A DNA stretch of 64,000 nt from Paenibacillus_D sp047238105 (lineage in GTDB: Bacteria > Bacillota > Bacilli > Paenibacillales > Paenibacillaceae): the NCBI RefSeq assembly GCF_047238105.1, contig NZ_JBDFMD010000001.1:3534001-3598000 (forward strand), written 5' to 3'. The notes below the pieces were generated by a model, which saw only the letters and a program-made list of their open reading frames with translations, had not been told where the DNA came from and searched no databases. Positions 43,240 through 50,187 of this stretch are shown here, in pieces. The position numbers were made by a program, and so were the translations under genes. Every line of letters begins with the position of its first letter. The first letter of the stretch is position 1.

Positions 43240-44769
43240 ATGAAAACAATGCAGCGGATGCTGCTCGTCTGGCTGGGGTGTCTGGTGTTCCTGTCGGCCT
43301 GCAGCGGCGGGACGAACAATCCCGGAGGGCAGAATGCAGAACCGGCGGCACAGCCGGAGAATACGGCGCCTGCGGGCAGCAATAACGGTGAAGGTGCGGA
43401 CGGCGAGCTGCCGCATGTGGAGCTGATCTGGTACTATGGTGTCTCCCAGGTATCGCCGGATCAACAGCAGATCGAGGACGAGGTCAACCGGATCGTCGGC
43501 GAGAAGCTCAACGCGACGGTGAAGCTGCGCCCGGTCGACTTCGGCAGCTATACGACGAAGCTGAACACGGCGAGCGCGGCCGGCGAGAAATTTGACCTCG
43601 TCTGGACGGCCAACTGGGCGTTCAACTATGACGAGAATGTCAAAAAGGGCGCATTTATTCCGCTGGATGACCTGCTGGAGCAGCATGCGTCGGAGACGCT
43701 GCAGGCGATCCCCTCGTTCACATGGGATGCGACCAAATACCAGGGGCAGATCTACGCCGTGCCCAACTATCAGACGATCACGTCGCGTTACGGCGCCAGC
43801 ATCCGCAAGGACCTGGCCGACAAATACGGCTTTGACGCATCGACCGTGCAGAAGCTGGAAGACCTGGAGCCGTTCCTGGCGCTGGTCAAAGAGAATGACC
43901 CCGGCATCACGCCGCTCATGCTGACAGGTCCGGGCACCAAGTTCGAGCCGTTCATGTACGGCTTCGACGACAACGGCATCCGGATCGGCGACGATAGCTT
44001 CCAGACCAATCTGCTGGAGGAATCGCCGGAATACAAGAGCTTCGTCGAGCTGATGCACAGCTGGTTTGAGAAAGGCTACATCAACGACGACGCCTCGACG
44101 GTCAAACAAATCGACGCGATCTACAACGGCAAGTACGCCTCTGGCCTTGAGAGTGCGATGAAGCCGGGCTACGAAGCGGAGAAGAAGGCTTCCAATGGCG
44201 GCTATGACGTCATCGGCATTCCTTTCACGGAAGCGACGACACGCCGGACGTCCAACATTACGACACTGACGGCAGTCAGCCGGACCTCTGCCAACCCCGA
44301 ACGGGCGGTTATGCTGATCGAGCTGGTCAACAATGATCCGGAGCTGTACAATCTGTTGAGCTTCGGTATCGAGGGCGAGCATTATGAGAAGCTGGATGAC
44401 AACACCGTGCGTATCGATCCGAACGGCGGCTACCGGGCCCAGAACTGGGTGTTCGGCAACGTGTTCAACGGCTATCTGGTGGAAGGGCAGGCGCCGGACA
44501 CGTGGGAAGCGACCAAGGCGCTTAACGAATCGGCCTTCGTGCAGCCGACCTTCGGCTTCTCCTTTGACGATTCGGCCGTGAAGGCGGAGTATGCCAATGT
44601 CATGGCGGTGAAGGCAGAGTATGAGCCGCTGCTGATGACGGGCACCGTCGATCCCGAGACGTATCTGCCGGAGTATCTGACCAAGCTGCGGAACGCGGGT
44701 GCCGACAAGGTGCGGGAAGAGCTTCAGAAGCAGCTGGACGCTTGGGTTGCGGAGAACGTGAAGTCTTAG
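43240..44769 (+). CDS. Sugar ABC transporter substrate-binding lipoprotein
   Basis: This protein of 509 residues starts with a lipoprotein signal (LSAC lipobox, Cys21). A Gln/Asn/Pro-rich linker and a solute-binding fold of the LplA type follow (HVELIWYYGVSQVSPDQQQI, then FDLVWTANWAFNYDENVKKGAF; quoted in parts). It captures oligosaccharides for the two permeases upstream. GGAGGGG lies before the ATG at 43240; an upstream in-frame ATG at 43201 would spoil the signal peptide. It is the last gene of the cassette and is followed by a terminator. Confidence 0.92.
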   Translation: MKTMQRMLLVWLGCLVFLSACSGGTNNPGGQNAEPAAQPENTAPAGSNNGEGADGELPHVELIWYYGVSQVSPDQQQIEDEVNRIVGEKLNATVKLRPVDFGSYTTKLNTASAAGEKFDLVWTANWAFNYDENVKKGAFIPLDDLLEQHASETLQAIPSFTWDATKYQGQIYAVPNYQTITSRYGASIRKDLADKYGFDASTVQKLEDLEPFLALVKENDPGITPLMLTGPGTKFEPFMYGFDDNGIRIGDDSFQTNLLEESPEYKSFVELMHSWFEKGYINDDASTVKQIDAIYNGKYASGLESAMKPGYEAEKKASNGGYDVIGIPFTEATTRRTSNITTLTAVSRTSANPERAVMLIELVNNDPELYNLLSFGIEGEHYEKLDDNTVRIDPNGGYRAQNWVFGNVFNGYLVEGQAPDTWEATKALNESAFVQPTFGFSFDDSAVKAEYANVMAVKAEYEPLLMTGTVDPETYLPEYLTKLRNAGADKVREELQKQLDAWVAENVKS

Positions 44770-44776
44770 ATTAAGG

Positions 44777-44804
44777 AGCAGGGCATCCGCCAGGGTGCCC
44801 TGCT
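44777..44804 (+). terminator. Terminator after the binding protein gene
   Basis: AGCAGGGCA pairs with TGCCCTGCT, with an inner CC/GG pair. It starts 8 nt after the stop codon and is followed by GTCTTATA. Confidence 0.82.
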
Positions 44805-44823
44805 GTCTTATAGTGAGGCTGCT

Positions 44824-44852
44824 TTGTATCCTTTCATCCCCCATGCTATGAT
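44824..44852 (+). promoter_or_regulatory. Extended -10 promoter of the tetR-family gene
   Basis: TATGAT (44847-44852) has an upstream TG (extended -10). A weak -35, TTGTAT (44824-44829), lies 17 nt away. The ATG follows 38 nt downstream. Confidence 0.5.
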
Positions 44853-44889
44853 AAAGCTACTATGTTGGGAGTTGAGGGGATATGATCGT

Positions 44890-45489
44890 ATGGCGCCACT
44901 GAATGAGGAGCAATTGGAGACGATCCGCCAGGAGCGGAAGCAGCAGATGATGAAGGCTGCGATCAAGGTGTTTGCGGAGAACGGGATCAAGATGACCAAG
45001 ATCAGCATGATCGCCAAGGAGGCGGGGGTCAGCCACGGCCTGCTGTACCATTACTTCGATTCCAAGGAAGAGGTGCTGCATCAGAGCCTGGAGCATGCTA
45101 TGGAGATGTCATTTGTCCAGGAGTATATCGATCGCCTGCTATCGGGAGCCGGGACGGCGGAGGAGAAGATCAGAGCCTTTACCAAGCTGGCCTTCCTGGA
45201 GAGCAGCGGCGATATCTTCAGGGTTATCCAGCACATCGACAAATCCGACGAGGTCTTGGAGAAGACCAGGACGATGGTCTCCCAGGCAGGCAACCTGTAC
45301 ATCGATATGCTGCTTCCTTTGATCGAGCAGGGCCAGCAGGAAGGCTCCATCATCGCAGGCCGGCCGGCGGAGCTGGCGAATCTGTTTTTGACCGTCATCT
45401 CCGGCATCATCGTCGATAGTCTGGATTGGTGGAAGATCGGTCTGGATGCCAAACTGGATATTTTGATGCGCATGATCACCGTGCGTTGA
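44890..45489 (+). CDS. TetR-family transcriptional regulator
   Basis: This regulator of 199 residues has an N-terminal TetR helix-turn-helix (MMKAAIKVFAENGIKMTKIS, then IAKEAGVSHGLLYHYFDSKEE) and an all-helical ligand domain. It lies directly upstream of a DrrAB-like exporter on the same strand and probably represses it. A palindromic operator candidate sits in that exporter's promoter (45590-45608). GAGGGGA lies about 9 nt before the ATG at 44890. Confidence 0.94.
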   Translation: MAPLNEEQLETIRQERKQQMMKAAIKVFAENGIKMTKISMIAKEAGVSHGLLYHYFDSKEEVLHQSLEHAMEMSFVQEYIDRLLSGAGTAEEKIRAFTKLAFLESSGDIFRVIQHIDKSDEVLEKTRTMVSQAGNLYIDMLLPLIEQGQQEGSIIAGRPAELANLFLTVISGIIVDSLDWWKIGLDAKLDILMRMITVR

Positions 45490-45495
45490 ACCGGA

Positions 45496-45521
45496 GAAGG
45501 GGAGCATCCTCTTCTTTTTTT
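45496..45521 (+). terminator. Rho-independent terminator after tetR
   Basis: GAAGGGGA pairs with TCCTCTTC (one G-T pair) around a 3-nt loop, followed by seven T residues. Confidence 0.95.
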
Positions 45522-45556
45522 GATGTCAGAGGCGGACAGGCTTCTTGCAAAAGTGG

Positions 45557-45608
45557 TTGACAGAAGAGGGAAATCCCTTTATTCTAGTTTTGACTGATTG
45601 AGTCAATC
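45557..45608 (+). promoter_or_regulatory. Promoter and operator of the DrrAB-like exporter
   Basis: TTGACA (45557-45562) and TATTCT (45580-45585) are separated by 17 nt. Around the start point, TTGACT-GATTG-AGTCAA (45590-45606) is a 6-5-6 inverted repeat. The overlapping GATTGAGTCAATC (45596-45608) is a 6-1-6 palindrome. Binding there would block transcription; the upstream TetR protein is the obvious candidate. Confidence 0.7.
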
Positions 45609-45629
45609 GAAAAAAGGAGGCGTTATGAT

Positions 45630-46571
45630 ATGAATGCTCTAGCGATTCAAGTCCAAGGGCTTCGGAAGCGGTATGCGGAGAAGCAAGTGCTGGATCATGT
45701 CCATATCGAGGTGCCGCGCGGTTCGATCTTTGCTTTGTTGGGAGAGAATGGCGCGGGCAAAACAACGACAGTACGCATCTTATCGACGCTGATCCAGGCA
45801 GACGGCGGGAAGGCCACTATAGACGGTTACGACGTGTCGAGGGATGCTGCCCAGATCCGCAACATTATCAGTTTAACAGGACAATATGCGGCCGTAGATG
45901 AGCTGTTGACGGGCGAAGAAAACCTGCTGCTGATGGGCAGCCTGCTTCATCTGGACCGCCGAATAGTCAAACAGCGCACTGTAGAGCTGCTGGAGCAATT
46001 CGATCTGAGCTCGGCGGCTCGCAGAAGTGTCAAAACCTACTCTGGCGGCATGCGCCGCAAGCTGGATATCGCGGTCAGTCTGCTGGCATCGCCGAGTGTC
46101 ATCTTCCTGGATGAACCGACGACGGGTCTCGATCCGAGAAGCCGGGCGACGATGTGGGAGCTGATCCGTAATCTGGCCAAGGACGGGGTGACGATCTTCC
46201 TGACGACACAATATCTCGAAGAGGCCGATCAACTGGCTGACAAGATTGCGGTTCTCTCCGAGGGCAGAATCGTTGCGGAAGGGACCTCCGAGGAGCTCAA
46301 AGCGATTGTCGGACAGGAGATGCTGGAGCTCCGGTTTCAGACAGCTGAGGATTGCACCAAGGCCGGTCTGCTGCTACAAGTGCAACACGACAGCGAGACG
46401 CTGCTCCGTCTGCCGGCAGGAGAGAACACGGATCGGCTGCGGATGACGCTGAATACGCTGCATGAGCACAGCATTACGCCAGCAGCGGTCGAGTACAGGA
46501 AACCGACACTGGACGATGTATTTATGACGATGACCGGCGAAGTCGGTAAGGGGGTGCGCCACTATGCATAG
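45630..46571 (+). CDS. DrrA-like ABC transporter ATPase
   Basis: This ATPase of 313 residues belongs to the daunorubicin-resistance type. It has Walker A LLGENGAGKTTTVRIL, signature YSGGMRRKLDIAVSL, Walker B VIFLDEPTTGLDPRSR and the switch region TTQYLEEADQLAD, with a C-terminal extension. With the ABC-2 permease encoded next it should export a drug, lipid or antibiotic. AAAGGAGGCG lies upstream of the ATG. Confidence 0.93.
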   Translation: MNALAIQVQGLRKRYAEKQVLDHVHIEVPRGSIFALLGENGAGKTTTVRILSTLIQADGGKATIDGYDVSRDAAQIRNIISLTGQYAAVDELLTGEENLLLMGSLLHLDRRIVKQRTVELLEQFDLSSAARRSVKTYSGGMRRKLDIAVSLLASPSVIFLDEPTTGLDPRSRATMWELIRNLAKDGVTIFLTTQYLEEADQLADKIAVLSEGRIVAEGTSEELKAIVGQEMLELRFQTAEDCTKAGLLLQVQHDSETLLRLPAGENTDRLRMTLNTLHEHSITPAAVEYRKPTLDDVFMTMTGEVGKGVRHYA

Positions 46572-47337
46572 ATCCAGCCTGTATTGGGCTATACATGACA
46601 GTTATATGATGACCGTGAGAAGTATAAAACATATGCTGAGAAATCCCGAGTCCCTCTTCTTGAATGTAGGTCTGCCGGTGATGCTCATGCTGCTGTTCGT
46701 CTATGTGTTCGGAGGAGCGATCCAGACGGGAGGCGAGTATGTCAATTACATCGTGCCGGGTGTCATCGTCACCTGCGCCGGTTACGGGAGCGCGATGACA
46801 GCAGTCAGTGTGGCAATGGATGTGAATGGGGGCCTGTTTGAGCGCTTCCGGAGCATGCCGGCCAGGCCTGCTGCCCTGCTCAACGGTCATGTGATCGGTA
46901 CGTATATCCGCACACTTGTAGGTACGCTGCTGGTGTTCCTGTGCGCGATCGCAATCGGGTTCAGACCGACGGCCTCCTTGCTCGACTGGCTCGGTGTCTT
47001 CGGCCTCGTTAGCCTGTTTCTGCTCGCAGTCAGTTGGCTGTCCGTCGTGTTTGGACTGATGGCGGGGAGTGCGGAGACGGCAAGTGCCTTCACCTTCTTT
47101 ATCATGTTCCTGCCTTATGTCAGCAGCGCATTCGTCCCTACGGAGACGATGCCGTCCTGGCTGCATGCCTTTGCCGCACATCAGCCGATGACCCCGCTGA
47201 TCGAGACGATGCGCGGGCTGTTGATCGGCACGCCGATTGAAGGGCAGGGTGTTCTGGCCGTCATCTGGTTTGCCGGCTTGCTCCTGGTCTCGTGCACGGT
47301 AGCCGCGATGATCTTCAACCGCCGCCGCAAGGTGTAA
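46564..47337 (+). CDS. ABC-2 type exporter permease (DrrB-like)
   Basis: This membrane protein of 257 residues has six predicted helices. ABC-2 features include the N-terminal amphipathic RSIKHMLRNPESLFLNVGLP and the late VSSAFVPTETMPSWLHAFAAHQP, a conserved extracellular loop (quoted as SSAFVPTETMPSWL). The ATG overlaps the end of the ATPase gene by 8 nt. It forms the exporter with DrrA-like protein. Confidence 0.93.
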   Translation: MHRSSLYWAIHDSYMMTVRSIKHMLRNPESLFLNVGLPVMLMLLFVYVFGGAIQTGGEYVNYIVPGVIVTCAGYGSAMTAVSVAMDVNGGLFERFRSMPARPAALLNGHVIGTYIRTLVGTLLVFLCAIAIGFRPTASLLDWLGVFGLVSLFLLAVSWLSVVFGLMAGSAETASAFTFFIMFLPYVSSAFVPTETMPSWLHAFAAHQPMTPLIETMRGLLIGTPIEGQGVLAVIWFAGLLLVSCTVAAMIFNRRRKV

Positions 47338-47379
47338 GGCCAGCTCGAACCGGAGCTTAGCGAATATGCAGGGAAACTG

Positions 47380-47408
47380 CGGACAAATCGAATCGAGCAC
47401 GGTATACT
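47380..47408 (+). promoter_or_regulatory. Candidate promoter of the AraC-GyrI gene
   Basis: CGGACA (47380-47385, 4 of 6 matches) and TATACT (47403-47408) are separated by 17 nt. They lie in the gap after the exporter permease. Confidence 0.4.
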
Positions 47409-47524
47409 TGCCTATAAAGGACGATCAATCGGCGTTCCCTGTTGCCGCCCTGTCCGATAAAAGCACGGAATGACAGGTGCAGGTACGGGCAGCGTGATAG
47501 GATGAGTGCAAGGAGAGTGAAGGC

Positions 47525-48382
47525 ATGGAGTGGCTGAAGCGGATGACAGACGCGCTGGATTATATTGAAGCCAAGATCACCGAGCCGCTGCCTATGGAAG
47601 ACATCGCCAAGGCAGCCTGCTCCTCTACGTTTCATTTCCAGCGCATGTTTCGCATGCTGTCCGGCGTTACAATCGGCGACTACGTCCGCCAGCGCAGGTT
47701 GACGCTCGCCGCCCAGGAACTGGCCGTGCAGCAAGCCAAAGTCATCGACGTGGCGCTGAAATACGGGTATGAGACGCCGGAGGCATTTGCCAAAGCCTTC
47801 CGCAAAGCGCACGGCATCACGCCCTCGGCGGCCCGCGAGCCGGGAGCCCGGCTGAAAGCCCGCCCGCGACTCTCCTTTCATTTATCACTGAGAGGGGATC
47901 AAGACATGGATTATCGTATCGTCACGAGAGAGGCCTTTACTGTCACAGGCAAGCGATTCGTCACCAACTGCAAGGATGGAGAAAATAACCGCGACATCCC
48001 GAAATTCTGGACAGCGTGCAATGCAGACGGTACCTCCGACCGACTGGTCGAGCTCGGGGGCGGCGCGCATGATCTGCTGGGAATCTGTGCGGATATGAAC
48101 CAGGAGGATGGAGAGTTCTCCTATTGGATCGCCGTGGAGGCGGACCGTCCGGAGGAAGGATTGTCGACGAGGGAGATCCCTGCGGCTACCTGGGCGGTGT
48201 TTACCGCCATCGGTCCGATGCCGGGCGCGATTCAGGAGGTATGGCAGCGGATCTTCCAGGAATGGTTCCCCGCGACGGGCTACGAGCATACCGGCGGTCC
48301 GGAGTTTGAGTTGTATCCGCCTGGCGACCCCATGGGAGAGGATTACCGGACAGAGATATGGGTGCCGGTTCAGAAGAAGTAA
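47525..48382 (+). CDS. AraC-family regulator with GyrI-like effector domain
   Basis: This regulator of 285 residues has an N-terminal AraC double helix-turn-helix (about 8-110; IAKAACSSTFHFQRMFRMLS and VALKYGYETPEAFAKAFRKA). A C-terminal GyrI/Bacterial_TF effector-binding domain (about 125-284; EDYRTEIWVPVQ at the end) follows. This plan is that of Rob/SoxS-like multidrug sensors and BmrR-type ligand pockets. It lies downstream of the exporter, so it may control drug efflux. AAGGAG is upstream of the ATG. Confidence 0.92.
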   Translation: MEWLKRMTDALDYIEAKITEPLPMEDIAKAACSSTFHFQRMFRMLSGVTIGDYVRQRRLTLAAQELAVQQAKVIDVALKYGYETPEAFAKAFRKAHGITPSAAREPGARLKARPRLSFHLSLRGDQDMDYRIVTREAFTVTGKRFVTNCKDGENNRDIPKFWTACNADGTSDRLVELGGGAHDLLGICADMNQEDGEFSYWIAVEADRPEEGLSTREIPAATWAVFTAIGPMPGAIQEVWQRIFQEWFPATGYEHTGGPEFELYPPGDPMGEDYRTEIWVPVQKK

Positions 48383-48388
48383 CGTTAT

Positions 48389-48420
48389 CCGCTAACTGGC
48401 GGTACACTGGCAGTTAGCGG
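48389..48420 (+). terminator. Hairpin after the AraC-GyrI gene
   Basis: CCGCTAACTG pairs perfectly with CAGTTAGCGG around a 12-nt loop. There is no T tract. The word CAGTTAGCGG also occurs in copy A of the 180-bp element (14145-14154). Confidence 0.6.
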
Positions 48421-48439
48421 AGGCGGGTAGGAGGATCAA

Positions 48440-48745
48440 TTGCTTGTGCTGTGGATTCAGATCATATTATTTGCTGTGCTCGCATGGTGCGGATTGTATC
48501 TGCTGAGCCGGGATATCCGCAACCCGCGTCTTTGGGGAGCAGGCATAGGGACGAGCCTGACAGCAATCGGCCTGGGTACGGGAATGCTGATCCCGTTTGC
48601 AACTCCCTTGCAGATCGGCCTGCATATCGTCGGCACCGGTCTGCTGATCCTGTCCGTCACGCTGCTCCGGCAAGAGAGTCGCAAGCGGGGCGAGGCCTGG
48701 CTGCCTGATGTGATGCGGGCATTCGACTATTCGTTCTTTTTTTGA
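48440..48745 (+). CDS. Small membrane protein of unknown function
   Basis: This protein of 101 residues has three hydrophobic stretches (about 3-22, 31-51 and 56-76) and a charged end. The start is TTG at 48440, 5 nt after AGGAGG; the next in-frame candidate, GTG at 48446, is more distant. I did not recognise a family. The gene stands just after a hairpin and before copy C of the 180-bp element. Confidence 0.55.
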   Translation: MLVLWIQIILFAVLAWCGLYLLSRDIRNPRLWGAGIGTSLTAIGLGTGMLIPFATPLQIGLHIVGTGLLILSVTLLRQESRKRGEAWLPDVMRAFDYSFFF

Positions 48746-48852
48746 AGTTCTGATTCATCTGGATAAAGAAGCTCAGGGATGGAAGTATGCTTATGATTAT
48801 CAAATCAGTGACGCTCAGTAACAACCTAGAGACACGCTACTCGCAGCCGCAG

Positions 48853-49035
48853 TAAGGACAAAAGTACAATTAAAAGCGGTGGAAAACCCGTATACGAGTG
48901 GTCTAAGGACAAAAGTGCAGCTAATCTAATGGAAAATGGATATAAAAGGGAATATCGGCTTAGTTAATGGTACTTTTGGCGTTAGGAATGCGATAGTCGG
49001 AGTACAGTTGGAATATAGTTGTACTTTTGTCCTTA
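48853..49035. repeat. 180-bp intergenic palindromic element, copy C
   Basis: Terminal inverted repeats TAAGGACAAAAGTACAA (48853-48869) and TTGTACTTTTGTCCTTA (49019-49035) are perfect over 17 bp. The left end recurs 51 nt inward as TAAGGACAAAAGTGCAG (48904-48920). The right end recurs 51 nt inward as TACTTTTGGCGTTA (48971-48984, compare TACTTTTGTCCTTA at 49022-49035). GGAC-to-GTCC length is 177 nt, against 176 in copies A and B. The rest of the gap 48746-49163 shows no gene. Confidence 0.88.
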
Positions 49036-49163
49036 GCGAGCAGTAAGTACGTGTTTTCTTCTAGGCTGGGGCCGCGCGGCATTCCGTATTCGCCAGCCAG
49101 CCTCTCTACTCTTAGGTTCCCCGCCGTAGGTGCTACTCATCTATGTGGCATTCTCGCCTTCTG

Positions 49164-50012
49164 TCAACTCACGATCACCGGAGAGGCTCTCACCGAGTAA
49201 CGGTTGTTATCAATGACAATAGCCGCATTGTAGTATCCGCGGTCGCGGGATCTGCACTCATAAGCGCCCGAGCATCCTGTCACATAGAACTTAGTGTTGG
49301 GGAATCCCGGATATACGTTCGATGTTTTCTGGAAGAAGAGGTGGGCATGGTGAGAGAAGATGGCCAGTACATTGCTTCGGATCGCAGAGGGCACAGCGTC
49401 GAAGAACCGCCTTGTCTCGGCGGGGCTCAACACATGGGAGGGATCGACGGTCAATCCGCTAATGTTCAGAGGCCAGTGGAAGTCGAAAATATAGTAATAG
49501 CGGTTGTCGTCCAAACTGCGTAATAAGTTGATGCTCTCCGTGCTAAAACGGCCGGTCGCGTTATCCAGCCACACATGCCGTACCCGGCCCTGGGTGCCCG
49601 GAATGCTGCGCAAGCCGAACTCGGTGCCGAGATAGTTGCGGAACAAGCTGCGTGTGGTCGTTTCCCAGTTGCCTATGGCAGCTTTGTAAGGAATGCTGCG
49701 CGGCCCCAGTGCGCTATCTGCGATATTTTTGAAGGTCCGGTAACGGTCTTGCGCGAATTGGCCATGATCCGCCCCCGCATGTGCATTGTCCCCGCCGAAG
49801 ATGACATATCTCGGATTGCTGCCGCTTACTACCCGGGTCAGCAATCTTCTAAAGAGGGTCTCACTATTCCCGTAGCCCACATGGCTGTCTCCCACCACAG
49901 CGAACCGGACGATACTTTGGCTGACGCGAACCCGCCGGGTTCGTGCTGCTACCCTGCGCTTGGCGGTACGGGTTCGATTGACGGCATTGGCTTTCCTCAC
50001 GACTCTCCTCAT
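49164..50012 (-). CDS. Divergent calcineurin-like metallophosphoesterase
   Basis: This protein of about 282 residues starts with a very basic tail (about 12 Arg/Lys in the first 30 residues) and no signal peptide. The phosphoesterase pattern follows: VVGDSHVGYG (motif I), IFGGDNAHAG (motif II), then AIGNWETT in place of the canonical GNH[DE]. The usual catalytic His is Trp. A later SHHAHLFF may supply metal His residues, but a GHxH motif was not found. Either the fold is re-purposed or activity is altered. The ATG at 50012 follows AGAAGGG; a GTG at 50021 is the alternative. Confidence 0.75.
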   Translation of the reverse strand: MRRVVRKANAVNRTRTAKRRVAARTRRVRVSQSIVRFAVVGDSHVGYGNSETLFRRLLTRVVSGSNPRYVIFGGDNAHAGADHGQFAQDRYRTFKNIADSALGPRSIPYKAAIGNWETTTRSLFRNYLGTEFGLRSIPGTQGRVRHVWLDNATGRFSTESINLLRSLDDNRYYYIFDFHWPLNISGLTVDPSHVLSPAETRRFFDAVPSAIRSNVLAIFSHHAHLFFQKTSNVYPGFPNTKFYVTGCSGAYECRSRDRGYYNAAIVIDNNRYSVRASPVIVS

Positions 50013-50127
50013 GCACCTCACCCTTCTATCGGTAATTAGAGCTTGTTCATTATATTCTTACAGGAGGGTTGTGCCACGGCAGAGAGACATCCACAGGCGA
50101 TTCTCTCGGTAAGCGATTAACTGATCA

Positions 50128-50165
50128 TTGACAGCATGCGGACGTTTGATACACTTGTATCAAAC
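50128..50165 (+). promoter_or_regulatory. Promoter with a perfect palindromic operator
   Basis: TTGACA (50128-50133) and TACACT (50150-50155) are separated by 16 nt. The arms GTTTGATACA (50144-50153) and TGTATCAAAC (50156-50165) are perfect 10-bp inverted copies with CT between them, so the palindrome covers the -10 box. This looks like an autoregulatory or repressor site for the downstream AraC-type gene. Confidence 0.75.
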
Positions 50166-50187
50166 TAACAGAGAGGGCACCCGCACC

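Noticed and set aside
48853..49035. Insertion sequence or transposon
   Set aside because: There is no transposase frame, and flanking target duplications were not seen; it is listed as a palindromic element.
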